The translations under genes were made by a program, and so were the position numbers. A DNA stretch of 64,000 bases from Ziziphus jujuba (taxonomy: Eukaryota > Streptophyta > Magnoliopsida > Rosales > Rhamnaceae): positions 22,566,001-22,630,000 of the forward strand of contig NC_083384.1 in NCBI RefSeq assembly GCF_031755915.1, in the 5' to 3' direction. The notes beneath the pieces are model-generated. The model saw only the letters and a list, made by a program, of their open reading frames with translations. It was not told where the DNA came from and made no database searches. How positions within the stretch are numbered: position 1 is the stretch's first letter; the number at the start of each line of letters is the position of its first letter. This document shows, in pieces, positions 36,798 through 48,832 of this stretch.

Positions 36798-38466
36798 TAC
36801 GACATAAAGATAACAAAATATATTAAAACCAATCAAAAGTTTGAGAAATCAAACAAATAATTAACCTTAGATAGGCTAGATTAGTGAGTAAAATGCTTAC
36901 TAATCACACCCTCAATCTTAAACACTTGTTTTCCCTCAAGCAAACAACCACTTATTCGCCCTCAAGCAAACAACCACTTATTCAAAAACAAAACAACTAA
37001 ATTACTAAATCAAACAAACTAACAATGTAAAGCTTTAAAAGAAAAAAAACTAGCTTAAAACAAACATAAAAACTACTTTGAAACATCTAGAAAGCCATTA
37101 AAATTTTAAAGAAATAAAATAAGTAGTAAGCAACATGATTATGGATGCTTCACATAATTTAATTATAATCAAGAAATAGCTTCAAAATAAATATGCCACC
37201 TAATATGTTGTTTTACATTTAACAAGCGATTATTCCTAAAGTGTGTAGGTGTAAAACCGATTTCAACAACCAATATCATGAAACTAGATAAATTCACACT
37301 ATATATAGTCTTAAAATTAAAAACTTAGCTTCAAATTTTTCTCTGCACTAATATAGATTAAATGCGAAACCATAGGATCAAAAGCAAAAATTAGTTATAA
37401 CACAAATCATCCAAATCCTATTTATAAATTGAAAAAAATAAATCTCATACAAAAAATCATAAAATCTCTAATAAAGTTTGTAATTTTCTTCCTGAAAAAG
37501 AATATGGTGATTCTCTCCACCAACCGAAATATTCTCAGCCATATATGTTTGTTTATTTGTTTGTTTGTTTTTCTTTCCTTCTTTTTCTTCATCATCTTAT
37601 CTCCTCTCAAATTTTAAGATACTAGCACTTAATTTTACATACAGAGATCCTTCATCTTCAAAAGACACAAAGCATCCAGATCCTTCAAAATTCCAAAAAC
37701 ACAAAACATCTAACCTCTCACCTGCAACACCATTTACATCCAGTTTTATTAAAGAAATGTATGCATCTAAAACAATAAATTCTATTAATCAATCAACTAG
37801 AGAAAAAAAGAATTTTGCATTTCATTTTTATTGAAATAGGGAAATATAAAAAATCCTAAATTACCCAGAGCCAGATCCATCAGATTAAAAAAAAAAAAAT
37901 TCAAGCCGAAAATCCCAATTCGCACCTAGAAGAATTGAAAATCCCATTGTTTTTATTTGGGGAAGTAATTAATATTTCTATAAAAGGAATAATAAAAAGC
38001 AAAAAATTTTAAAAGGCGGCTGATCAACTTCATTCCTTTGTCCTAGAAGAAATGTGCAATGATTGGTCTCCATACAAAGCAAATTCATTTTAAGATAAAT
38101 AATAAGAACAAAAGGATAAAAATGATCAATAATCAATCTTTCTCGGCCCGCTTTCCATGGCAATGGAACCAAAATCAATCATCACAGCCGACAAAGAGCA
38201 AAATTGCCATGGCTAAGGAGGAGGCTATCGTCGTCGTCATCACCACCGTAGCCACAAGGAGGCATTAAGGCATGCAATTTTTCAAAGTGGCTTTGTTCAT
38301 ATGTTATTGTTATGGCAAATCAAAATCCAAATCTTGGATAAAACAGGTAAAAAGAGAGAGTGTGTGAGAGAAAGAGATCATGAGAGAGGAGAAAGAGAGG
38401 AAAGAGACAATGAGAGAGGAAATAGAAAATAGAAAGGTAATAAAATAAATAAAAAAATTATATTTA
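36798..38466. other. Non-coding DNA with a 26-bp tandem repeat and a GA-rich tract
   Basis: Two exact-frame copies of a 26-bp unit starting CCCTCAAGCAAACAACC lie at 36933-36958 and 36959-36984. Overlapping short ORFs on both strands at 37978-38268 match no known family. 38340-38430 is rich in GAGAGA, like the reverse complement of a pyrimidine-rich plant leader. No gene is called. Confidence 0.5.
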
Positions 38467-38471
38467 AAAAA

Positions 38472-39559
38472 TGATGTGATTCTGTCCGAAACAGCAAAAC
38501 CGACAACCTGTTGGGTTACCGACCCAATACGGATGAAGTTTAAGAAAAATATTGCTGCCTTTATCCAGGGAATAATTCATATTCAAAAGGACTTGTCCAT
38601 ACTCGAAGATCCAAGACATGTTCTGAGCATACAAGTGGTGGAAGCCGGTATGGGCTCGGGTAGCGGTTTTGGTACATTTTTGGAGTCCGGGAAGCATGAA
38701 ATGGTTCCAAATCTTTATGAATTCAATTCATATGTCTAAGAAGTCATGTAATCAATTCAAGTTAGATTCAAAGGCCAACAAACAGGTGGTGTGCGCATGG
38801 GTCCAAGATTTGCCGGGTTTTACTGTACTTTGTGCCTGTATTTTGCTGAGTTGGCTTTTTCTCTCTCTTCCAAGCAAGGGAAACGTGTGGGACTTCATGT
38901 TAAGCTTATTTGGCATCCTAAAAAGCATATTGAAGCTGATTTGGAGCTCAAATTGGTTAAAGAATGGTCAAAGTCAACTTAGTCAAAAAGCTAGTATTTT
39001 AGTTTCCTAATTTGAATCTATTTTTTGTTTTAGGAAATTACCATTACTTTTTGGATTCTATTTATTTATTTGCTGGAAAAATAAGTTTATAAAAGTTATT
39101 ATTTTATTATTTTCATTGTAAATTAATTAATTTCTAATTCAAAATAAAGAAATTAATTAATCCAAGTTAGATTAGGAAAGGAGTGAGAATTTCGGCCACC
39201 ATAGGAAACCACTTTATATGGCCTGTTTTCCCTTTGTTTTTAGGTTTTATTTTGTGACTTTGTAGCCTATTTAGAGGATTATTTTTCAATAAGAATTAAG
39301 CTTGAATTTTATATAGAAAAGTATTTGTGAGATTGAATTCTCTTTGTTCTTTTGAACACCTAAGACACCATTAGTGAATGAGTGTTTTAGCTTGACTTAT
39401 CAATAGGCCTTCCATTACCTGTTGTGGCGTCTTCATTATATACCAAGGTTTCTAATCACACTTTGGTTAGGGGTCAAGGTGACCATTAGAACTTGAACAG
39501 AATTAGATCCGGGCTAATATAATACGGGTTTAGGAGCAGGTTATCCTTGGTTCATATCA
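38472..39559 (+). repeat. Element D 5' LTR
   Basis: Starts TGATGTGATTCTGTCC and ends GGTTCATATCA. It is 1088 bp and lacks about 33 bp present in the 3' LTR (after ATGAAG near 38537). The missing piece is bounded by GAAG repeats, as in slippage or end-joining deletions. Confidence 0.93.
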
Positions 39560-39560
39560 T

Positions 39561-39577
39561 TGGGTATTAGAGCCAAA
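39561..39577 (+). other. Element D primer-binding site
   Basis: TGGGTATTAGAGCCAAA directly follows the 5' LTR. It matches the methionine initiator tRNA type (TGGTATCAGAGCC) with one extra G and one C-to-T change. Confidence 0.75.
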
Positions 39578-40654
39578 TTTGTTCAGGTTTGATCTATCTT
39601 TATTTGCTTTATTTGTTTTGTGTTATTCTGCAATTTTAGCATTAGGTTAAGGTTGCATCCATCCCATACGCGTTCTGCATCTTAAAAACAAAAAAATAAA
39701 AAATAAAAAAATTCATTCCTAGTTGAATTAGGATTTCCTAGTTTTATCGTATTTTTGTTTCCTAATTTGTTGGTTGTTTTTCATCGTTGTTCTTGTTAAT
39801 TTTGGTTTTTGTTGATTTTTATTTGCTATTTTAGTCTTAAATATTTGCATTCATATATTAAAAAAAAAAGGCACTTTTGTTTTGTTGGAGGCCACGGATT
39901 TGGTGGATTTTTGGTGTGGAATTGAAATTTTTGGTGTTGATCTTCGCTATTGCAGTTGTTTTATATTCTGTGAGTGAAAAAAAAAAAGAAGAAGAAAAAG
40001 CCGAATAAAAAAAAAATTCGGTTTGTTGGAGTTTGATTTGTTTGCTGGAAATTTGTTGGGGCTGCTGGTTTGTTGATTATTTATTCAATATTTGAGTTGC
40101 TGGAGAATTATTTTTTCTGCTGGATATTTGGAATTTTGGGTGCTTAAATTATTGGATTAAAATTAGTTAAAGGATTTGATACAAAACTTGAATTACAAGA
40201 ACAACAACCAACACTATTCTATATTTTTGTTTGATTTGATTCTTGTTTGAGTTTGAAATTATTTTTCCTAAATTTTATTCTTGAATCTTAATCTCCTACC
40301 ATCTGGTCCAGTTCTTAAAAATTCCAAAAGTTTCTCATTGATTTGCCTTATTTTGCCTAGAAAAACCGAAAACTAGGATTTGTTAATTCATTCGGTATTG
40401 CTTACTTTTTGCTACTGTTTTGTTGATAAGTTTAATTAAAACATGCTTGTGATCTAATTGCTGTTTTGTGGGTGTTTTAATTAGAATTTTGAGATAATTC
40501 ATTGAGTGGAAAAAGGCAAGAGTGTGTGAGCTTAAAAGAGGATAAAAGCTGAAACTAGTGCGAAAACACAAGTGTTGAGACCTTGATTGAGTGAAACACG
40601 TGAGGGAGTGATGTTTGGTGAGAATTTATTTTATTTTGCATTATTTACACTAAC
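39578..40654 (+). other. Element D untranslated leader
   Basis: T- and G-rich DNA between the primer-binding site and the gag ATG, with no ORF of note. A related leader is present in element E (45890-46997), with many substitutions, so it is an inherited part of the element. Confidence 0.8.
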
Positions 40655-42517
40655 ATGGTAGATTCAAGGGTGAGAAGAGGAGACCTACTTTTAAGAATTA
40701 ATGAAGAAAAGTCTGTAGGATTCCAAGGTGGTTCCCGAGCTTCGGGGAGCGGTGAGCAAATAGATATGAGGGCTGTCTTGGAGCAACTACAGCAGATGAA
40801 TACTTAATTTACCATTTAAATCAAAGGATGGACATGTTAGAAACATCCCAAGGAGTGCCGAATATAAGGATAGATACTCATGGAGGATGAGGTCGAGGTT
40901 GAGGAGGTCGAGGACGACCAAGAGAGGAATTCAGGGGAAGTAACTTTGGAGATGACTTGGATGAGGGGTTTGATGAAGTTTTTGACCCTCGAGGAAGGCC
41001 AATATGTGGAGACCATCAAGGAATGAAGATGATGATCTTGGGAATATCGAGGTAAACGTTCCACCTTTCATGGGAAAAAGTGATCCGAAAGCTTATTTGG
41101 AATGGGAGGAGAGAATGAAGATGATTTTTGATTGTCATAATTATTCGGAGGCCAAGAAGGTGAAGTTGGCAGCAATGAAGTTTGGTCATTATGCACTCCA
41201 ATGGTGGACCAATGAGCAAAACATCCGAAGGAGAGTTGGTGATGACTTGATCACTACATGGCGACAAATGAAAGGAGCCATAGGAAGTGGTTCGTACCAT
41301 CACATTATCATAGGTTGCTGCATCAAAGGCTTCAATTCCTATCTCGAGGAAGTAGGTCCGTGGAGGATTATTACAAAGAGATGGAGATGCTCATGAAGAG
41401 GTTAAACATGAATGAGGATAAAGAAGCAACCATGGAAAGATTTCTTGGTGGTTTGAATCGTGAAATAGCCAATCAACTTGAATTGCAACAATATGTAGAA
41501 TTGGAGGAGATGTTGCATGTCGCTATTAAATTGGAGCATCAATTCAAGAGGAGGAGTGTAGGCTCATGGTTTGGAGGGGTTTCTAGTAGCGAGTGGATAA
41601 ATTCAACTAGTTGGAGAAGCAATCCCATGTTCGAGCCAAGGTTAAAACCGAATCAAGGTGAAGGAAGTGCTGTTCGGCCAAGGAAAGATAATCAAGCTGA
41701 CCTTGTTCAAACACACAGATCTAAAGGTAAATCTGATCCTAAACATTCAAGGACTAGAGATATTATTTGCTTTAAGTGCCAGGGTTGAGGACATATTGCC
41801 AACCAATGCCCAAATCGAAGAATCATGGTCTTGAAGGATAATGGTGAGTTGGAGTCTGATAGTGATGAAGCTGAAATTGAGACTGTGCATAAAGCAGAAG
41901 GAATTGAGGATGAAGCCGAAACCCTAAAGGTTTCAAATTCTGAATTGAGCTTGGTGGCAAGGAGAATGTTGAGTGTCTACAAGGATGAGGATAAAGTTCA
42001 AAGAGAAAACATCTTACATACCCGATGTAAAATTCAAGATAATGTATGTAGTATGATAATTGATAGTGGAAGTTGTGGTAATGTAATTAGTAATGTGGTA
42101 GTTGATAAATTAGGATTAACAACCATTAAACATCCTGAACCATATAGATTATAATGGCTTAATTATAGTGGTGAGATAAAAGTAAATAAATAAGCCAAAG
42201 TAAAATTCAGCATTGATACATATGTGGATGTTGTATTGTGTGATGTTGTTCCTATGCATGTGGGTCATATTTTGTTGGGTAGGCCATGGAAATTTGATAG
42301 AGATACTATCCATTATGGTAGAGAGAATAGAATTGTATTTAAATTTAAAGGGAAAAAGTTTAAGCTGAAGCCGTTAACTCCAAAGGAAGTATTTAGCGAT
42401 CAACTTCAAATGCAACAAAGGAGGGAAGCTGAGAGGTTCAAAGAGAAGGGTACTATGGCACCAACGGTTCCACCATCCATCCAAAGGGAGAAAGGTGAGC
42501 TTGTTGTCCAAGGTTAA
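40655..42517 (+). pseudogene. Element D gag and protease region
   Basis: Gag starts at ATG 40655. In-frame stops occur at codon 51 (TAA 40805-40807), twice in an arginine/glycine-rich stretch (TGA 40888-40890 and 40900-40902) and in the zinc knuckle (TGA 41786-41788). All four recur at the same codons in element E. The capsid core (41040-41540) contains PPFMGKSDP, ALQWWTNEQ and SVEDYYKEME, with a frameshift near 41285. The zinc knuckle is CFKC...GHIANQC (41769-41812). The protease retains IDSGSCGNVIS with its catalytic Asp (42060-42095), then ILLGRPW (42260-42280). A spacer rich in charged residues runs to the stop at 42515-42517. Confidence 0.93.
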
Positions 42518-42699
42518 GTCCTCTAAATTTTAACAAACTCGAGAGAGAGAAAGTGAGAGACAAAGCCAAGTATGAGAGAAAATAAATGGAAACCGTGAGT
42601 GGGAAAGAAAAAGAAAGGAAAGAGAAGATAAATAAAAAAATTTTATCTTAGCTTTGGTGATGTTAATAAAGTAATTTTGAATAAGAAATCATTGCTGGT

Positions 42700-43116
42700 C
42701 ATGAATTTTAAACATACTTATTTAAAAATGTTTTTGTTGCATAGAACTTTATCTACATTGTTGAGAGCTTTACTTAGTGGAAATTTGAAAATTTGGGAAA
42801 TGTTGTTTGCTAACTTTAAAAAGTGTAATTTTTAGCATAATGAGCACGTATTTCTAGATTTTGTTGTGACAGTGTTTGACCCAAGAGAATTGGTTTGGTT
42901 GCACTTACGAAAGGAGAGGTTTCCTAAACAAAGAAAGTCAAAGCTGCGTGTGGATGGACCTTTTCAAGTTTTGGAGCGGATTAACGAGAATACCTACAAA
43001 CTTGATTTAATAGGTGAGGATAGTGTTAGTGCCACATTTAATGTTGCTGTTTTATCTTGTTTTGCTGCAGGTGATGATCTAGATTTGAGGACAAATCCTT
43101 TTCAAGAGGAGGGGAA
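42700..43116 (+). pseudogene. Element D scrambled integrase-RT-integrase segment
   Basis: After the spacer (LLVMN) the frame passes without a stop into RTLSTLLRALLSGNLKIWE (42743-42799), which is a C-terminal integrase piece. Next comes LFANFKKCNF...HNEHVFLDFVV (42806-42868), which belongs to the thumb-proximal part of RT, with one TAG stop inside (42833-42835). VFDPRELVWLHLRKERFP and the GPFQVLERI block (42872-42990) are the GPY/F module at the integrase C-terminus. The natural order is RT before integrase, so the RT piece is out of place. The same joins are present in element E. Assignment rests on motif recognition by eye. Confidence 0.8.
43104..43116 (+). other. Element D polypurine tract
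   Basis: AAGAGGAGGGGAA directly precedes the 3' LTR and is identical to that of element E (50608-50620). It also encodes the last residues of the polyprotein (QEEGN), so the coding frame runs into the LTR, as in the ORF at 42866-43408. Confidence 0.88.
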
Positions 43117-44240
43117 TGATGTGATTCCGCTAGAACTTGTACAACCGATAACCCGTTGGGATACTGACCTGATACGGATGAAGACCGAGTCGATCACTAG
43201 GGATCAAGCTAAGAAGTTTAAGGAAAATATTAATGCATTTATCCAGGGAGTAATTCATATTCAAAAGGACTTGTCCATAGTCGAAGATCCAAGACATGTT
43301 TTGAGCATACAAGTGGTGGAACTCGGTATGAGCCCGGGTAGCGGTTTTGGTACATTTTTGGAGTCCAGGAAGCATGAAATGGTTCCAAATATTTATGGAT
43401 TCAATTAATGTGTGTAATAAGTCATGGAATAAAATCAAGGAAGCTTCAAAGGCCAACAAACAGGTGGTGTACGCATGGGTCCAAGATTTGCCGGGTTTTA
43501 CTGTATTTTGTGCTAGCTTTACTGTATTTTGCTGAGTTGGCTTTTTCTCTCTCTTCCAAGCAAGGAAAATGTGTGGGACTTCATGGTGAGCTTATTTGGC
43601 ATCCTGAAAAGCATATTGAATCTGATTTAGAGCTCAAATTGGTTAAATAATGGTCAAAGTCAACTTACTCAAAAAGCTAGTATTTTAGTTTCCTAATTTG
43701 ATTCTACTTTTTGTTTTAGAAAATTACCATTACTTTTTGGATTATATTTATTTATTTGCTGGAAAAATTAGGAAAGTTATTATTTTATTATTTTCATTGT
43801 AAATTAATTAATTCCTCATTCAAAATAAAGGAATTAATTAATCCAAGTTAGATTAGGAAAGGAGTGAGAATTTTGGCCACGATAGGAAACCACTTTGTAT
43901 GGCCGGTTTTCCCTTTGTTTTTAGGATTTATTTCGTGACTTTGTAGCCTATTTAAATGCTTATTTTTCAATAAGAATTAAGCTTGAATTTTATACAGAAA
44001 ATTATTTGTGAGATTGAATTCTCTTTGTTCTTTTGAACACCTAAAACACCATTAGTGAATGAGTGTTTTAGCTTGACTTATCAATAAGCCTTCCATCACC
44101 TATTGTGGTATCTTCATTGTATACCAAGGTTTCTAATCATAGGTTGGTTAGAGGTCAAGGTGACCATTAGAACTTGAACATAATTAGATCCGGGCTAATA
44201 TAATACGGATTTAGGAGCAGGTCGTCCTAGGTTCGTATCA
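43117..44240 (+). repeat. Element D 3' LTR
   Basis: Starts TGATGTGATTCCGC and ends TAGGTTCGTATCA. Length is 1124 bp. It contains a TATA-poor, AT-rich U3 and ends with the block shared by all six LTRs of this family (GGGCTAATATAATACGG). Confidence 0.94.
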
Positions 44241-44440
44241 AAAAAGCCACATACTATTTTTGAAAGTATTAAAATAGTCTTAGTGTTAATTTTGACAAAA
44301 ATACAATAACAGTAGGAGTGTTTCTAGTTGCAATACCAGAACAACTCAATACAGTCTCTATTATTTTAATTTCCTAAATTACCCTATTGATATCTTTTAT
44401 TATTATTATTATTATTATTGTTATATTTTGAAAGTGGTTT

Positions 44441-44710
44441 TTGGCTTCTGGGTGTTTTCTGTCGGTGATGTGCACTGAGCTCCTCATCAAGAAGCTACCA
44501 TTCCAAAGGTTGGTTCATGAAATTGTGCAGGACTTCAAGGTTGTTCTTTGGTTCCAAAGCCATGCGATGTTGGCTTTGCAGGAGGCAGCGGAGGCTTACC
44601 TTGTGGGGTTGTTTGAACTCTCCAATCTCTATGCTATCCATGTCAAGCATGTTACCATCATGCCTACGTATATCGAACTTGCTAGGAGAATCCGAGGTGA
44701 GAGGGCTTAA
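44441..44710 (+). pseudogene. Truncated histone H3 (H3.3-type) pseudogene
   Basis: From residue 12 or so ([17 protein letters not shown]) to the stop at 44708-44710 the translation matches the C-terminal 78 residues of histone H3 (about positions 58-135), including [20 protein letters not shown] and the end [10 protein letters not shown]. The SHAxL pattern (His and Leu at the H3.3-specific positions 87 and 90) points to an H3.3-type parent. At least a dozen substitutions hit residues that are almost invariant in H3 (for example DTN changed to LSN, AKR changed to VKH, PKD changed to PTY), so this is not a functional histone. The N-terminal tail is absent and no upstream exon is visible. It lies between gypsy elements D and E. 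Confidence 0.93.
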
Positions 44711-44757
44711 AGAAAATATAGAAAAACGAGATGGCAGAGTTTGATTTTGTGGAAATG

Positions 44758-45875
44758 TGATGAGAACCCACCCGTGCCCGCACAACCGACAACCTGCTCG
44801 GGTGCTGACCCGATACGAATAAAGACCGGGCTGATCACTAGGGCCCAAGCTAAGAGGTTTAAGGATAACTTGGGGAGTAATTAATTCTCAAAAGGGCTTG
44901 TCCATACCCAAAGATACTAGACCCATTTTAACCATCCAAGTTGTGGAGGCCGATATGGACCCCGGTAGCTGTTTTCGTGCAAATATAGACTCCGAGCAGC
45001 AATAAATAGTTCCAACACTTCATGGATTCAATACATATCTCTAAGAGGTCATTGAATCAAGTCAAGGCAGCTTCAAAGGCAATCAAAAGGGGCTTGTGTG
45101 CATAGAAGGGAGTTTGGCCGATTTTGCTGTATTATTTGCTTGCTAAAACTGTGTTTTGCTTGATTGACATTTTCTCTTTGATCCAAGCAAGGGAAACGTG
45201 TGGGACTCCATGATAATCCTATTTGGTATTCTACAAAGCATATGGAGGCCGATTTGGAGCTTACATTGGTCAAAGATTGTTCAAAGTCAACTTAGTCAAA
45301 AAGATAATATTTTAGTTTACTAATTTGATTTCTACTTTTTGTTTTAGGAAATTAGTCTTTTATTTTGTTTCTATTTATTTATTTGCTGGAAAAATCAACT
45401 TAGGAAAGTTATTATTTTATTATTTTTATTGTAAATTAATTAATTCCTATTTCAAAATCAAGGAATTAATTAATCCAAATTAGATTAGGAAAAGAGGTGA
45501 TTTTCGGCCATCATTAGGTTTCCTATTCTATGTGGCCAGTTTTACCTAGTTAATTAGGGTTTCATTTTGTAAATTTTTTATCTTAATTAAGGGCTTATTT
45601 TATCAATACTATTCAGTACATTATTCATATAGAAAATTATTTGTGAGATTGAATTCTCTTTGTTCTCTTTGAACACCTAAAACATCATTAGTGAATGAGT
45701 GTTTTAGTTTAACTTATCAATAGGATATCCATCACCTATTGTAGTATCTTGATTATACCAATGTTTCTAATCACAGGTTGGTTAGGAGTTAAGGTAACCA
45801 TTAGAACTTGAACATAATTAGATCCGGGCTAATATAATACGGGGTTTAGGTGCAAGTCATCCTAGGTTCGTATCA
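44758..45875 (+). repeat. Element E 5' LTR
   Basis: Starts TGATGAGAACCCACCCG (the subtype also seen in solo LTR A) and ends TAGGTTCGTATCA. Length is 1118 bp. The following primer-binding site is damaged (TTTGATATCAGG, 45876-45887), because about 14 bp present in element D are missing. Confidence 0.93.
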
Positions 45876-46997
45876 TTTGATATCAGGTTTGATTTATCTT
45901 TATTTGCTTTATTTTATTTTGTGTTAATATGAAATTTTAGCACTGGTTTAAGGTTGCATCCATCTCATACACATTCAGCATCTTAAAAAAAAAGTAAATA
46001 AATTCCTAGTTAAATTAGGATTTTCTTGTTTTACCGTATTTTTGTTTTCTCGTTTGTTGGTTTTTTTTTTTGGTATTTGTTCGTAGTAATTTAGTTTATT
46101 GTTGATTTTTCTTTGTTGTTTTGATTTTAAATATTTGCATTCATTTATTCAAAAAAAATAAAAAGTGTGTTTGTGGCAGCATATATAGATTTACAAAAAA
46201 ATTGCAAATTTGTATTTTGTTGTTGGTGGGCACGGTTTTCACGGTTTTTGGTGTGGAATTGCTATTTTTGGTGTTGATATTTGCTACTACAGTTGTTTTA
46301 CATTGTTGAATGAATATATAAAAAAAAGTTGTATAAAAAAAAATTGTTGTTTGTTGAATTTGGAGTTTGATTTGTTTGCTGGAAATTGTTGAAGCTGCTG
46401 AATTGTTGCCTATTTATTCATTATTTGGAGTTGCTCGAACTTTGTTTGCTGCTGGAAATTTGTATTTGTGAGTGCTAAAATTATGTGGATCAAAATTAGT
46501 TAAAGGATTTGATACAAAAACTTAAATTACAAAGAATAACAACCAACAACTATCCTATTTTTTTTGTCCAAAATTGATTCTTGTCTGTGTTTGAATTTCT
46601 TTCTCTAAATTTTTATTCTTGGATTCTTAGTTTCCTACCATCTGGTCCAATTCTTATTTATTCTGAAATTTTCTTTGCTAATTTATCTTATTTTTGTTTA
46701 GAAAAGCTGGGAATTAGGTGTTTAAAAATTCACTCTGTATTATTTGCTTTTTGCTACTGTTTTGTTGATAAGTTTAATTAAAACATACTTGTGATTTAAT
46801 TGTTGTTTTGTGGGTTTTTTAATTAGAACTTTTGAGTTAATTCTTTGAGTGGAAAAAGGCAAGTGTGTGAGAGTTTAAAAGAAGGTAAAAGTTGTAACTA
46901 GTGTGCAAACACGAGTGTCGAGTCCTTCTTTAAGTGAAACACGTAAGGGAGTGAATTTGGTGAGGTCCTATTTTATTTTTGTGATATTCATACTAAC

Positions 46998-47790
46998 ATG
47001 ACAGATTAAAGGGTGAAAAGAGGAGATCCACCTTTGAGAATTAATGAAGAGGATTCCATAGGATTTAAAAGCGATTCCCGAGCTACGGGGAGTGGTGAGC
47101 AAACGGACATGAGGGTTGTTTTAGAGCAAATAGAGCAGATGAGTACTTAATTTGACCATATAAATCAAAGGATGGACAGATTAGAAACATCCCAAGGAAT
47201 GCTAAATACAAGGTTTGTTGCTCATGAAGGCTGAGGTCGAGGTTGAGGAGGCCGAGCGTGATCTAGAGAGGAATTTTAGGAAGGTAACTTTGAAGATGAA
47301 TTGGAGGAAGAGTTTGCTGAAAATTTTGTACTCCAAGGAAGGCAAAATCGTGGGAGGCTAGCAAGGAATGAAGATGATGATCTTCGAAATATCAAGGTAA
47401 ACATTCCACCTTTCATGGGAAAAAGCGATCCGGAGGCTTACTTGGAATGGAAGGAATGAATGGAGATGATTTTTGATTGTTACAACTACTCGGAGGCCAA
47501 GAAAGTTAAATTGGCAGCAATGGAGTTTGAACATTATGCACTCGAATGGTGGACTAATGAGCAAAATACTCAAAAGAGAGTAGGTGATGAATTGATCACT
47601 ACATGGCAAAAAATGAAAAGAGCCATGAGGAAGCGATTCGTACCATCAAACTATCATAGGTTGCTGCACCAAAAACTTCAATCTTTATCTCAAGGAAATA
47701 GGTCCGTGGAAGATTATTACAGGGAGATGGAGATGCTCATGATGAGATTGAGCATAAATAAAGGTAAAGAAGCAACCATGGCAAAAAGGT
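46998..47790 (+). pseudogene. Element E gag, first (5') part
   Basis: The frame starts at ATG 46998, the same place as in D. It carries a private stop at codon 4, the shared stop at codon 51 (TAA 47148-47150), and the two shared TGA codons in the Arg/Gly-rich stretch (47232-47234 and 47244-47246). The capsid core (47400-47780) keeps PPFMGKSDP, EWWTNEQ and [11 protein letters not shown] and is uninterrupted from 47460. At 47781-47790 the sequence leaves gag in an A-rich spot and continues as spacer DNA. Confidence 0.9.
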
Positions 47791-48832
47791 CAAGCTGGAG
47801 CCACTGACTTCCAAGGAAGTATATAGAGACCAATTGCAAATACAACAAAGGAAGGAGGCTGAAAAACTCAAGGAGAAAGCTAGTATGGCACCTACGGCTT
47901 CACCTTCCATCTAGGAAGATAAGTCTGAGCTTGCTGTCAAAGGTCAGCATTCTAAAACACAAATTGAGTGGAAAAACCATGAGAAAGCCGAATGTGGAGT
48001 CATAAAAATAGAGAAACTTGAGAGCCATAGTGAGAAACCCGAGAGAGAAGAAAGATGTGTTGTGGCCGAGAGAGAGAAAGGAAAGGAAAGAAAAGAAAGG
48101 ACAAATAAAAATTATTATTTGAGTTTTGGGGATGTTAATAAAGCTATCTTGAGCAAGAAACCATTGCTGGTCATGATTTATAAAGATAATTATTTTAATG
48201 ATCAAGCTAAGTTTGAAGAACTTGAATTGCCAAGTTCAATTCTTTCTCCTTTGCAAGATTTGTGAGATGTCTTTCTCGATGAAATTCCAAATGGATTACC
48301 ACCTATTAGAGGGATTGAACATCAAATTGAAATTATTGCAGGGGCTGCCATACCAAATAGACCTGCATATAGAAGTAATCTAGAAGAAACAAAGGAGCTA
48401 CAAAGGCAGGTAAGTGAGTTACTTGATAAAGGTTATATTCATGAGAGTATGAGTCCATATGCTGTTTCTATTTTGTTAGTGCCTAAAAAAGATGGTTCTT
48501 AGAGAATGTGTGTTCATTGTAGGGCTATAAATAATATCACCATTAAATACAGACATCCAATTCCTAGATTAGATGATATGCTTGATGAATTGCATGGTGT
48601 TGCATGTTTACTAAAATTGATCTTATGAGTTGGTACCATCAAATTAAGATGAAAGAAGGTGATGAATGGAAGACTGTATTTAAGATAAATATGGGCTGTA
48701 TGAATGGTTAGTCATGCCTTTTGGATTAACTAATGGACCTAGTACTTTCATAAGGCTTATGAATTATGTTATGCATACATTTATTGGTAAGTTTGTGGTT
48801 GTGTGTTTTGATGATATTTTGAAGATTATTAC
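47788..48832 (+). pseudogene. Element E spacer and partial reverse transcriptase
   Basis: The spacer (47788-48170) duplicates 49811-50210. It leads into PPIRGIEHQIE (48303-48335) and the RT palm/fingers: VPKKDGS (48480-48500), [26 protein letters not shown], then after a 1-bp shift FTKIDL with the first catalytic Asp, MPFGLTN (48716-48736), and the CFDDIL box (48806-48823, Cys instead of Tyr). A TAG replaces the tryptophan codon after DGS. RT ends abruptly at the DDIL box, and the thumb, RNase H and integrase core are absent. This is the only RT palm domain of this family in the window. Confidence 0.92.

Larger units (their letters stand above)
38472..44240 (+). mobile_element. Ty3/gypsy element D, internally deleted (non-autonomous)
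   Basis: The element has two LTRs (38472-39559 and 43117-44240) flanked by AAAAA (38467-38471 and 44241-44245), a primer-binding site and a polypurine tract. The 3.56-kb interior encodes gag, protease, a spacer, and then a short scrambled piece of integrase and RT joined to the integrase C-terminus. Most of RT, RNase H and integrase is missing. The protein sequences (gag with WWTNEQ, protease IDSGSCGN, integrase GPF block) are those of a plant Ty3/gypsy family. It must have moved with enzymes from another copy. Confidence 0.95.

Noticed and set aside
43130..43459. Minus-strand ORF of 109 codons, with a relative at 38464-38697
   Set aside because: It is antisense to the gypsy LTR, and the related ORF recurs only because the LTR does.
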